Below, one piece after another: positions 43,501 to 50,344 of a stretch of DNA of 64,000 nt. Source of the stretch: Botrimarina mediterranea (lineage in GTDB: Bacteria; Planctomycetota; Planctomycetia; Pirellulales; Lacipirellulaceae); contig NZ_CP036349.1 of assembly GCF_007753265.1 (NCBI RefSeq), positions 768,363 through 832,362 on the forward strand. Reading direction: 5' to 3'. Both the position numbers and the translations under genes were made by a program. Below the pieces are notes generated by a model. That model was not told where the DNA came from. It did not search any database and saw only the letters and a program-made list of their open reading frames with translations. Numbering within the stretch: the stretch's first letter is position 1; the number at the start of each line of letters is the position of its first letter.

Positions 43501-44030
43501 AGCAAGGCCTCGTCAGCGTGCTGCGGCAGATTCACGATGACCTCGACACGGCGGTCGCCGAGGCCTACGGCTGGCCCGTGGACCTTACCGACGAGCAAAT
43601 CCTCGAACGCCTCGTCGCGCTCAACTACGAGCGGGCCGAGGAGGAGAGCCGCGGCCTCGTCCGCTGGCTCCGCCCCGACTACCAGAACCCCACCGGCAAA
43701 CAGCAACGCGGCGTCGAGCTGGTCGATGACGACGAGGCCGAGGACACGCCGAAGAAAGGCGCGAAGGGTAAGAAGGCCGCCAAGGGCGCCGCCGGAAAGA
43801 AGGGGGCGAAGGCGCCCAAACTGGCAAAGCGGCCGTGGCCCAAGACGCTCGCCGAGCAAGCCGCCGCCGTCGGCGCCGTCCTCTCCGCCTCGGGCGAGCC
43901 CGCCGACGAGAAGACAATCGCCAGCGCGTTCACCCGCGCCGACAAAGCCCGCCTCGCCGAGCTACTGGCAACCCTCGCCGCGATCGGCAAGGCGCGGCAG
44001 TTGGAGGACGGGCGCTACGTCGCGGCGTGA
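40533..44030 (+). CDS. MmeI-type (Type IIL) restriction-modification enzyme
   Basis: An 1165-residue single-chain enzyme. The nuclease site reads FADLYKRGHFVCETK: Asp70, Glu80 and Lys82, the same numbering as the D70/E80/K82 site known for MmeI. A helical spacer follows (about 190-350, EDVAHFLMRCLFTMFAEDVG). Then come GALFAD-like NGGLFADN and the methylase with LDPACGSGNFLY (near 420), ELNPRAAAIAELVLWIGYL and the N6-adenine motif FVVGNPPFIGG (near 582). Residues about 600-900 form the target recognition domain and are visibly less GC-rich than the rest, as if exchanged. A Lys/Ala-rich linker and short C-terminal domain end it. One protein would both methylate and cut. Confidence 0.88.
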   Translation: MEAAEFVQRWSTSGGSERANYALFLTELCDLLGVAHPEPSLPENARNAYVFDRAVTFTNGDGTTSTGFADLYKRGHFVCETKQGVEKEDEAELFSEKAQTATKKRRAGHGKRGTKAYDTTMLRALGQATQYARALDPAEEGRPPFILVVDVGYRIELYSEFSRTGGAYVPFPDARSHRIQLADLADPKRGPELLDTLRHVWTDPDALDPSRRSAKVTRDIAASLAKLARALEADGHPAEDVAHFLMRCLFTMFAEDVGLLRENAFLDLLKSIDDPAHFAPVMESLWRTMDTGGFSTDLRQTLKRFNGGLFADNKAIPLSRDQLDLMIEAASQKWNDVEPAIFGTLLERALDPVERHKLGAHYTPRAYVERLVVPTVVEPLREEWDAARVAAITLAEEGNAKGAAAELTAFHDRLCDVRVLDPACGSGNFLYVVLEHLKRIEGEVFDAYDQLVGDRQIAFDLSHTVNPEQLLGIELNPRAAAIAELVLWIGYLQWHYRTRGKVDPPEPVIRDLHNIENRDAVLDYDAREEVLDADGEPVTIWDGRTTKPHPVTGLEVPDETARVPMYRYVNPRKAEWPKADFVVGNPPFIGGWMMRQSIGDGYVEALWKVHDLPEKADFVMYWWDKAARLTRAGEVRQFGLITTNSIRQIFQRRVLETHIQAKESPLTLRFAVADHPWVDTATAAAVRIAMTVGATTSGPALIGEPIEPIGNEEAGLATREVACINHQLSAGIDLDSARPLRANDGVCVPGVQLYGSGFVVDSDTANKIRPQTRSEHRVVRSYLNGRDFMQNPRGMYVIDFFEMTAEEAKAANPAAFQRVIDYVKPERDQNRRASIRDKWWRFGWERPVLRQASAGLSRIIATPETAKHRVFAFIDEETLPDNMLTNIASDDAFILGVLSSRVHVVWTLASGGTLEDRPRYTKSVCFEPFPIPVCEGDQKQRIRDLGEQLDAHRKARQAEHPELTMTGMYNVLEKLRSGETLTAKEKTIHEQGLVSVLRQIHDDLDTAVAEAYGWPVDLTDEQILERLVALNYERAEEESRGLVRWLRPDYQNPTGKQQRGVELVDDDEAEDTPKKGAKGKKAAKGAAGKKGAKAPKLAKRPWPKTLAEQAAAVGAVLSASGEPADEKTIASAFTRADKARLAELLATLAAIGKARQLEDGRYVAA

Positions 44031-44231
44031 GGCTTCTTCAGCAACCCGCAGCCCCGCGCAGGGTTGGCTCTTTGACAACTTGAAGCAGACCTCGGCTGTC
44101 CCAACGAGCCGATCGAGGACCGGCTTTGAATCTAGTCAACGGCTTGCGCGTGGTGCCGTTTGTATGAAGCGGCGGCGCGGCTAATTCTCGTGGAGTTGCC
44201 GGGGGACATAGTCGTCTATTCGCAACATCCA
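44031..44231. other. Short gene-free gap after the restriction-modification gene
   Basis: About 200 bases between converging genes. No clear terminator with T-run is present; no other feature seen. Confidence 0.4.
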
Positions 44232-44810
44232 CTACGTGGCATGCCTAGATTCGATCTGAAAGTGTTGGTCATAACCGTCGAGAATCAGCCTCAAGTGGTT
44301 TTCGGTAATGCATCCAAGTCCGATCAAAGGCAGTGGAATATCTCGACCGGGCTTAGCGATGCCTATTTTCACTGCTAGCGCATTGGGAAGCGGTGGCTTC
44401 GGCTTAATTGCTAGTCCCCGTTTGAGTTTCAGCTTGATCGGCGAGATAGTCCCGTGCTTATTCGGAGCACCATTTGCAAGCTCTTGGCGGTAAAGGAAGG
44501 CTTGCCCTTGGAGACAATAGAACTTCTCTCCGTTTACGCGACACTCGCCGCCGTCTGATGCGTAACCTGGATCGTCGCGGTGTGACCACTTATCGAAGTG
44601 GATTTCCGACATGACAAGATCAGCATTGAATCCCGTGTCGAGAATGGCCGGGAAAATCGCGCAGTCCCTTCGCGGAACTTTCTGGCTGTATCCACCGTCG
44701 ATACTCAACCAGACGATTGCTTGGTTCTCTTTCAATTTGTGACTCTGCCCGCCCGGCAACGCGAGCGTTGTACCCTTTTTCAGGTACCGAGATTGGACGA
44801 TCCTCTCCAT
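44232..44810 (-). CDS. Retropepsin-like aspartic protease domain protein
   Basis: A 192-residue protein. FPAILDTGFNADLVMSE carries the D-T-G triad with the hydrophobic flank of retroviral-type aspartic proteases. About 115 residues later, IPLPLIGLGCITENHLRLILDG gives the closing G-hydrophobic-hydrophobic strand and helix. There is no signal peptide. Such single-domain proteins act as dimers. Low GC relative to neighbours suggests separate acquisition. A similar-sized gene follows in the same direction. Substrate unknown. Confidence 0.65.
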   Translation of the reverse strand: MERIVQSRYLKKGTTLALPGGQSHKLKENQAIVWLSIDGGYSQKVPRRDCAIFPAILDTGFNADLVMSEIHFDKWSHRDDPGYASDGGECRVNGEKFYCLQGQAFLYRQELANGAPNKHGTISPIKLKLKRGLAIKPKPPLPNALAVKIGIAKPGRDIPLPLIGLGCITENHLRLILDGYDQHFQIESRHAT

Positions 44811-44898
44811 CTACGCACAGAGTCCAAGCTGACAGCCGACATTTGCCAGTAGGCCTTAAAGCGGCGGGGCGACTTCCCTGCAGATTGCAGTGAGTTGA

Positions 44899-45378
44899 TC
44901 AGGCGGCGGCGCCCGTTTCGCCACCATCGGCAGGCTCGATGAAGGTGACGAACAGCCTTCTAGCGTTCACAGCCTTTGGGTCTACCTCGTTCCGCAAAGT
45001 CGCGTCGTCCTCCCCAGCGCCGACGAATTCTGAGCCCAAATAGGCTACCCAACGGCCGGCATGATTGCTTTGCAACCAATCGTGCTGCCGCTCAACCGCC
45101 TTGCGGGCTGCGACGATGTCAGCAGGCACATGTCGCCGAGGGTGAGGAGCCAGGCCGGCAGAGTATAGAATGCGCCAGACGAGAGACTGAAATCCCGTGC
45201 AGCGGCTAGTGTGCGTAGAAGTCGGCATGTCCTCGCCCTTCGCAATTACTTTAGCGGGCGTAGCGGTGCCAATTCGTGCCATGTTGGACGACGTCACTGC
45301 CACACGGTCTGCGTCATGCAGCCGAGTTGCCTTTACTGGCTTTGCGGCAGGTGAATCAACAGCAATTGCTTGTGGCAT
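44899..45378 (-). CDS. Unknown protein preceding the retropepsin-like gene
   Basis: A 159-residue protein. The first 60 residues are low-complexity (Ala, Thr, Ser). The second half reads DWLQSNHAGRWVAYLGSEFVG and AGEDDATLRNEVDPKAVNARRLFVTFIEP. This resembles the short DUF5678-type fold, with a G-x-W-V-A-Y/V core, and such genes often neighbour retropepsin-like proteins. Both the family match and the partnership are tentative. The true start may be a later ATG (MPTSTHTSRC) near 45228, which would shorten the protein to about 109 residues. Confidence 0.5.
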   Translation of the reverse strand: MPQAIAVDSPAAKPVKATRLHDADRVAVTSSNMARIGTATPAKVIAKGEDMPTSTHTSRCTGFQSLVWRILYSAGLAPHPRRHVPADIVAARKAVERQHDWLQSNHAGRWVAYLGSEFVGAGEDDATLRNEVDPKAVNARRLFVTFIEPADGGETGAAA

Positions 45379-45832
45379 TCAGTGAGCTCCGTCTCTTCTA
45401 GACGAAAATCCGATCGAGGCCGAATTAGCCCCCCTCTTGGATGGTAAGTATCTGCGAACCCCCGTCAACGCCGTGCCAGGGGAAATACCGCAAAAAGCCT
45501 ATGGAGCTAAAACGATGCCAATTGTGCATTTTTTCAGCTGCGGACCGAGCAGGCGCCGCTAGCCTCCCGTCAGCCACTCCCTCCAAACGGCTGCCAACCA
45601 CCACCCCGCCTGACTAGCCCGAAGCTAAGGCATCCGCCCGGCCGCTTCAAGGTACTCCGGCGACAGCCTGATTTCCGGCACGGTCTCTGTCTTCCTTTCG
45701 GCGACGGCCAGGATCGGTGCCAGTACCTCGAACGTGAAAACCGTCTTCACCGACGCGGGCCGACTTCCATCCAGCCTGGCCAGCCTTCGGCTGTTCACGG
45801 CCAGATTGGAGCCAATCGCCTAGAATGCCGCT
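45379..45832. other. Gap with one possible short gene
   Basis: 454 bases. The left half shows no gene, repeat or hairpin. The right half contains the short minus-strand frame listed separately, which would be divergent from the gene at 45833. Confidence 0.4.
45625..45798 (-). CDS. Possible 57-residue protein
   Basis: A frame from GTG at 45798 reads VNSRRLARLDGSRPASVKTV and later RKTETVPEIRLSPEYLEAAG, ending at TAG. The sequence has ordinary protein composition with a short hydrophobic stretch (FTFEVLAPILAVA). It is too short for firm support and has no strong ribosome site. A GTG 17 codons in could also start it. Confidence 0.35.
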   Translation of the reverse strand: MNSRRLARLDGSRPASVKTVFTFEVLAPILAVAERKTETVPEIRLSPEYLEAAGRMP

Positions 45833-46315
45833 ATGCCCACCAATGCCAATCCTCCAACGGCCTTGAGCGTCAAGCAACGCCGTTTCCTCGCCGCCTACCG
45901 CGAGACGGCGACGATCACCGCCGCGGCCCGCGACTCGGGCGTCGATCACAAGTCGCACTACCGCTGGCGCCGCGAATGCCCGGCCTACGCCGAGGCGTTT
46001 GAGCGGACGCAGCACATAGCGGCCGATGTGCTAGAGGACGAAGCCCGCCGCCGCGCCGTCGAGGGCGTCCGCACAATCCGCTACGGCCGCGACGGCGAGC
46101 CGCTAATCGATCCCGCGACCGGCGAGCCGTACGTCGAGGTGCGTTACTCCGACCGGCTGCTGATGGCGCTCCTACGGGCAAACGCCCCCGAGAAGTTTGG
46201 CGGCCGCGTCATGACGATCCAGCAGGCCACCCGCTCGCCGCAGGTGATGCTATACCAGCTTCCCGAGAACTACGACGCCGCCGGCGACGATAGCCGTTGT
46301 ACGACGGCGAGATAA
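45833..46315 (+). CDS. Helix-turn-helix protein of terminase-small-subunit type
   Basis: A 160-residue protein. Residues about 12-50 (LSVKQRRFLAAYRETATITA, AARDSGVDHKSHYRWRRECP) form the N-terminal HTH found in phage small terminases and related transposition or regulatory proteins. Then comes AFERTQHIAADVLEDEARRR, VEGVRTIRYGRDGEPL and YSDRLLMALLRANAPEKFGG. All are usual in the phBC6A51-like family. No large terminase, portal or capsid gene is next to it, so it may be a relic of a phage or a stand-alone DNA-binding protein. Confidence 0.65.
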   Translation: MPTNANPPTALSVKQRRFLAAYRETATITAAARDSGVDHKSHYRWRRECPAYAEAFERTQHIAADVLEDEARRRAVEGVRTIRYGRDGEPLIDPATGEPYVEVRYSDRLLMALLRANAPEKFGGRVMTIQQATRSPQVMLYQLPENYDAAGDDSRCTTAR

Positions 46316-46421
46316 CGGGGGGCGTCCAATTTCTGACGCAGTCCAGGCGCAGACCGTAACGGCTACCCCGCATATTTTCGTGAGGGTTTTAGGGGAGGGG
46401 GGTATTCAAGCTGGGCAAGAT

Positions 46422-46529
46422 GCCGGCCCCGACCGAACCAGCCCCTTCACGCAAAAAACGCCAGCAAAAGCATGTTTTGCCCGGGGGGGGCGTATGGTTG
46501 GCGTTCTGTAGCAAACCGACGCAAATGCT
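46422..46529 (+). repeat. Direct repeat, copy A (partner 47864-48065)
   Basis: Bases 46422-46493 (GCCGGCCCCGACCGAACCAG and on, with GCAAAAAACGCCAGCAAAAG) match 47864-47936 almost exactly. Bases 46498-46529 (TGGCGTTCTGTAGCAAACCG and on) match 48034-48065 with few changes. In copy B the two parts are separated by an extra 97 bases. The copies bracket the PEP-CTERM gene at 46750. Confidence 0.85.
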
Positions 46530-46559
46530 TTAGAAGACGGCGGCTACGTCGCGGTGTGA
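46528..46559 (+). pseudogene. Relic of the 3' end of an MmeI-type gene
   Basis: The frame EDGGYVAV-stop at the DNA level matches the last codons of the restriction-modification gene (LEDGRYVAA-stop, 44003-44030), with about 25 of 29 bases equal, running through the stop codon. It suggests a second such gene was lost or a partial duplication occurred. Confidence 0.4.
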
Positions 46560-46749
46560 GGGGGGCAAGTGGTCAGTACTGCGGCGACATGCACCTAGGT
46601 GCCTAGGCGAAAAAATTGTCGGAAATTTTATGGCGACGCGATAGACACGGGGGGGCACGCAGCAGGTAGTATACGAGCCGAAAACTATCGGGAAGGGTTC
46701 CCGACTGGTCCATCTGGAAGTATCCGAATTCCACCTGGAGGCTGCGTCG

Positions 46750-47652
46750 ATGAAGCGATGCCAAATATTTCTTTCGTTGGCGACTCTGCTGAGCTGCACT
46801 CTGGCAACCAGCACGCAGGCAGCCATCGAGGTCTACGCTGAAAACGCCGCGCCGGGCGACTCGTTCTCGAATGCCGGCGGCACAAACACCGGTCACGATT
46901 TCGACGGCTCCGGCTCCGGCTGGCTCTACAACAACGTCCGGGTCAACGGTGTCGTTGGGATCAACACCACCTACGCGAAAGACGGCAACGGTTCGGTCTA
47001 CTTCTCGACACCGCCGGTCGCTTCGCCGGGCACGACGAATGGCAAAGCGGATATCGAGTTCTATTCGGCTCCCGTAGCCAATGTTGCGGGTAACTTTGGC
47101 CCGGCGGCTAACCCGTCCTCTATTCTCGGATCGCTCGCCACCCTGACCTCGTTGAGTTACGAGTGGTATCGCGACGCTACTTCCACCAACAGCGCCGCTC
47201 AGCATCCGTCGCTGAGATTGCTGGTGTCCAATGGCGCGTCCACCGGCTATTTGGTATACGAAGGCGCCTACAACGGTCAGCCGACCGCTGCAACCGACAC
47301 CTGGGTCGGCGCTGATATCGTGGGTAGCAACTTCAATTTGTGGTCGACTGGGTCGCTCCCGAGTAATGCTCCGGGCAAGGGGCTTTATACGACGACGTTG
47401 TCAGACTGGCAGAGCTTCCTCACGGACTTCAGCGTGATCGGAGTAAGTTCCGGAGTCGGCTCCGGTTGGGGTCAGTTCGTTGGAGCCGTCGATAACATCA
47501 CCTTCGGCTTCAGCGGTTCGGAAACGACCTACAACTTCGAGGTCCGTGATGACGGCGTCGTCCCCGAACCGGGCACCTTGGCCGTTTGGTCGGCCTTGGG
47601 CCTCTGTGGCTCGGTCGTCGCTTGGCCCACCCGCCGCCGCGTGAACGGCTGA
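46750..47652 (+). CDS. PEP-CTERM sorted exported protein in element 2
   Basis: A 300-residue protein. A signal peptide (about 1-25, ending TQAA) precedes a mature domain of beta-rich, Gly/Ser/Asn-rich sequence (ENAAPGDSFSNAGGTNTGHD; LTSLSYEWYRDATSTNSAAQ). It ends in VPEPGT, a hydrophobic helix and TRRR. This is an exosortase substrate; the exosortase must be encoded elsewhere. Its start follows CACCTGGAGG at suitable spacing. It lies between the two copies of a direct repeat, so it may have been inserted as a unit. A perfect terminator follows. Confidence 0.8.
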   Translation: MKRCQIFLSLATLLSCTLATSTQAAIEVYAENAAPGDSFSNAGGTNTGHDFDGSGSGWLYNNVRVNGVVGINTTYAKDGNGSVYFSTPPVASPGTTNGKADIEFYSAPVANVAGNFGPAANPSSILGSLATLTSLSYEWYRDATSTNSAAQHPSLRLLVSNGASTGYLVYEGAYNGQPTAATDTWVGADIVGSNFNLWSTGSLPSNAPGKGLYTTTLSDWQSFLTDFSVIGVSSGVGSGWGQFVGAVDNITFGFSGSETTYNFEVRDDGVVPEPGTLAVWSALGLCGSVVAWPTRRRVNG

Positions 47653-47696
47653 TCGCGTCGCTTTACGGCGCACGGGCAAGCCCCGTCGATCAACAG

Positions 47697-47731
47697 ACAG
47701 GCAGTCGGCCTTGGCCGACTGCCTGTTTTTA
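47697..47731 (+). terminator. Rho-independent terminator of the PEP-CTERM gene
   Basis: ACAGGCAGTCGGCC and GGCCGACTGCCTGT form an unbroken stem with a minimal TT loop, followed by TTTTA. It is among the strongest terminators in the window. Confidence 0.95.
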
Positions 47732-47863
47732 TTGGCATAGTCTACCCGCTGCGGGCGGGGTGGTGCGCTCCACGTTCTGTGGCCCACGATCACCATAAGG
47801 AAAGTGCTACTCCGCGCACTTTCGCAGCGGTTTAGGGTAAGGGGTATCCCGTTCTAGCGACCC

Positions 47864-48065
47864 GCCGGCCCCGACCGAACCAGCCCCTTCACGCAAAAAA
47901 CGCCAGCAAAAGCATGTTTTTGCCCTCGGGGGGCGTCGCAATCTGGCGCGGGCGAGCGCCAGACCGAAGCGGGCGCCTCAAGCGTTTTTTGGCGAATTAA
48001 GGGGGTTTTGCCCTCGCCGTCTGTGCCTGCGACGTGGCGTTCCGTAGCAAACCGAAGCAAACGCT
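47864..48065 (+). repeat. Direct repeat, copy B (partner 46422-46529)
   Basis: Two parts, 47864-47936 and 48034-48065, match copy A. The intervening 97 bases contain a GC-rich hairpin (TCTGGCGC...GCGCCAGA). Copy B forms the leader of the imu operon. Confidence 0.85.
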
Positions 48066-48102
48066 ATTGAATGTACGCAAGTTCACTAGTAGGGTTGTCG
48101 GC

Positions 48103-48861
48103 ATGCCGTACCCGCCTGCTAGCACCGAACCGCGACTGAGCCCCGACGACCCGCGCCTCCAGCGGCTCCGCGGCCTGATCGGTGACAAGCCTTCGCACCC
48201 GGCCGACGACGGATCGCGACAACTGCCCACCCCCTTCGACGACCTCCTCGGGGGCGTCACCCCGCGCCGGCTGGTGGACTTGTTGGCGGGCGGACTTGGC
48301 TGCGGGGCGTCGCTGGTGGGGCTGTGGCTCGCCTCTAGGGCCTGTCGGCTGCGTGGCGAGCTGGTCGTCGTCGATGGGCCGGGGGCGTTCTACCCGCCCG
48401 CCGCGATCGCGTGGGGGGTCAAGGCGCGGCGGCTGTTGTGGGTTCGGCCCACGTCGGCAAAGGACGCCCTCGCCGCGACAGAGATAGCGCTGCGGTCCCC
48501 AGCGGTTGGCGCCGTGTGGGCGTCGCTGGACCGGATCGACGGCCGGGCGTTCCGCCGGCTGCTACTCGCCGCCGAGGCCGGCGCCGCTTTCGGCGTGCTG
48601 GTTCGCCCGGCGCGGCACGAGCCCGACCCGAGTTGGGCCGACGTGCAACTCCGCATTGATCCGATCCCCGCGCCCGGCGATCCCGACGCGCCGCTCGGCG
48701 TGCGGGTGACGCGCCGCCGCAATCGGCACGGCCCCGCGCGGGGCGAGGCGACGCTCACCCTGGATTGGCGAACCGGCGACATTAACGACGTGACCAGCCG
48801 CGATGCGGACCACCTCCCGAACGCTCTGTCTGTGGCTCCCCGACTGGCCCGTCCAGCGTAG
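48103..48861 (+). CDS. imuA: ImuA, RecA-like accessory protein of the SOS mutasome
   Basis: A 252-residue protein starting at ATG 48103; a GTG 23 codons upstream lies inside the repeat. It has the RecA/SulA-like fold of ImuA: GGVTPRRLVDLLAGGLGCGASLV, with a degenerate P-loop, then LVVVDGPGAFYPPAAIAWGV and LLWVRPTSAKDALAATEIAL. RSPAVGAVWASLDRIDGRAF matches the family's walker-B-like strand. ImuA works with ImuB and DnaE2 in damage-induced mutagenesis. It overlaps imuB by 59 bases, so the pair is translated together. Confidence 0.85.
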   Translation: MPYPPASTEPRLSPDDPRLQRLRGLIGDKPSHPADDGSRQLPTPFDDLLGGVTPRRLVDLLAGGLGCGASLVGLWLASRACRLRGELVVVDGPGAFYPPAAIAWGVKARRLLWVRPTSAKDALAATEIALRSPAVGAVWASLDRIDGRAFRRLLLAAEAGAAFGVLVRPARHEPDPSWADVQLRIDPIPAPGDPDAPLGVRVTRRRNRHGPARGEATLTLDWRTGDINDVTSRDADHLPNALSVAPRLARPA

Positions 48862-50341
48862 CCGCCGTGAACGGCCCGAACTGGTCGGCAAGCCGCTCGC
48901 GCTATGCGTCGGCGACGCCCGCACCGAACGCGTCGCCGCATGCTCGGTCGAAGCGCGGCGACTCGGTATCGCCGTCGGCATGAAGACGCCCGACGCGCAA
49001 GGGTTAGCAGGGCCGGGGCGGCTGTTGCTGCTACCTCACCGCGCCGGCGCGGATCGCCGAGCGCTTGAACGGCTAGCGGTGGAGTGCGAACGGTTTAGTC
49101 CGGTCGTCTCGCTAGAGGACGCCGAGGAGCCCGAGGGGCTGCTATTCGACGTGACCGGCCTCGCGCCGCTGTGGGGCGACGACGGCGAGAAGCGACTCGC
49201 CGAGGCGGTCGCGCAGTGGGCCGGCGCCGATCGGCTCGAGGCCGTTGTCGCCGTGGCGCCGACGGTGGGGCTCGCGCTGGCTGCGGCGCGGTTTGTATCG
49301 CGTGACGCGGGACCGCCGATCGTCGAGCAGCGACAAGCCCGGGCGTTTGCCGAGCGGCTCCCCGTTGAAGCCCTGCGCGTCGAGGCGGCGATCATCGAAG
49401 GGCTGCAACGCCTCGGCATCGAATCGATCGGCCAACTGCTCGACCTACCGCGGGCGAGTTTGCCGTCGCGGTTCGGCGCCGAACTGGCGCGACGCCTCGA
49501 CCAGTTGCTCGGCGACGCGCCCGAGCCGGTCGAGTCGTTCCGTGGCGAGCCGCCCCTCGTCGCCGTATGGGACTTCGAATCGGCGGTCGCTTGCGCCGCG
49601 ACCTTACAGCACGTCCGCCACGAGCTGTTGTGCCGCGTCGCCGAGCAAATGAAACGCCGCCGCTGCGGCGCCCTGCGCGTGCTGATCGACCATCGGCTCG
49701 ACGCGGCCGACGCGGCGCCGGTGCGGGTCGTGCTGCGGCTCTTCCGGCCGACGGCGTCCGCGCGGGAACTCGAAGAGCTAGCGACCTTGCACCTCGACAG
49801 CGTGCGATTTCCTTGCGCGGTGCGAGCGGTGCGCGTGCTAGTGGGGGCGACGGCGCCGATCGATAGCCGGCAACGGACGCTCTTCGACAGCGACCAGCGC
49901 GAAGACCCGCACGCCCTCGCGCTGTTGATTAACCGGCTGGCAAGCCGCGTCGGCGGGGACCACGTGCTACGGATCGCCAAGCGGTCGAGCATCGACCCCC
50001 GCCGCGCCTATGCCACGACGCCCGCGACCGACGCCCCAGCCGAAGCGTTTGCGCTAACGACGCGACAAGCCGCGAAGGCCCGGCGGTTGCCAGTAACGAT
50101 GCCGAGCGACGCCCCGCCCGTCGGGGTCGAGACCAATCAGCACGGCGAGCCGGTGGCGATGCAATGGCGAGGCCGTTGCGCTGTCGTGCGTTACTGGGGT
50201 CCCGAACGGATCGAGACGGGCTGGTGGCGCGGCCGCAGTGTGCGGCGCGATGCGTGGTGGGTTGAACTCGACAACGGCGCGCGGCTGTGGCTGCATTGCG
50301 ACCTCCGCCGCCGACAGTGGCGCGTGGCGGGGGAGTTCTGA
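48803..50341 (+). CDS. imuB: ImuB, Y-family polymerase-like adaptor
   Basis: A 512-residue protein opening with the ImuB hallmark LCLWLPDWPVQR. ACSVEARRLGIAVGM and LLFDVTGLAPLWGDDGEK are Y-family palm features. The acidic residues required for catalysis in Pol IV are not intact (no DxD...DE set visible), as known for ImuB. The protein is thought to link DnaE2 to the sliding clamp. Helix-hairpin-helix LQRLGIESIGQLLDLPRASL and a little-finger-like domain follow. The C-terminus (VRYWGPERIETGWWRGRSVRRDAWWVELDNG in pieces) is typical. It ends three bases before dnaE2. Confidence 0.92.
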   Translation: MRTTSRTLCLWLPDWPVQRSRRERPELVGKPLALCVGDARTERVAACSVEARRLGIAVGMKTPDAQGLAGPGRLLLLPHRAGADRRALERLAVECERFSPVVSLEDAEEPEGLLFDVTGLAPLWGDDGEKRLAEAVAQWAGADRLEAVVAVAPTVGLALAAARFVSRDAGPPIVEQRQARAFAERLPVEALRVEAAIIEGLQRLGIESIGQLLDLPRASLPSRFGAELARRLDQLLGDAPEPVESFRGEPPLVAVWDFESAVACAATLQHVRHELLCRVAEQMKRRRCGALRVLIDHRLDAADAAPVRVVLRLFRPTASARELEELATLHLDSVRFPCAVRAVRVLVGATAPIDSRQRTLFDSDQREDPHALALLINRLASRVGGDHVLRIAKRSSIDPRRAYATTPATDAPAEAFALTTRQAAKARRLPVTMPSDAPPVGVETNQHGEPVAMQWRGRCAVVRYWGPERIETGWWRGRSVRRDAWWVELDNGARLWLHCDLRRRQWRVAGEF

Positions 50342-50344
50342 GCC

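Larger units (their letters stand above)
46316..46749. other. Gene-free gap with duplicated sequence and gene relic
   Basis: 434 bases holding repeat copy A (46422-46529) and a fragment like the end of an MmeI-type gene (46528-46559). No intact gene is seen. Confidence 0.55.
47653..48102. other. Region upstream of imuA
   Basis: 450 bases: the terminator at 47697, then repeat copy B (47864-48065) ending 38 bases before the imuA start. No clear LexA box of a known type was found. Confidence 0.5.

Noticed and set aside
40533-44030. BREX PglX or DISARM methylase
   Set aside because: The N-terminal D70/E80/K82 nuclease site and overall plan fit MmeI-type enzymes, and no BREX or DISARM partner genes are nearby.
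48066-48102. LexA box ahead of imuA (GAATGTACGCAAGTTC)
   Set aside because: The half sites GAAT and GTTC are eight bases apart, unlike the GAAC-N4-GTTC or CTGT-N8-ACAG boxes I know; the planctomycete LexA site is not known to me, so I do not annotate it.
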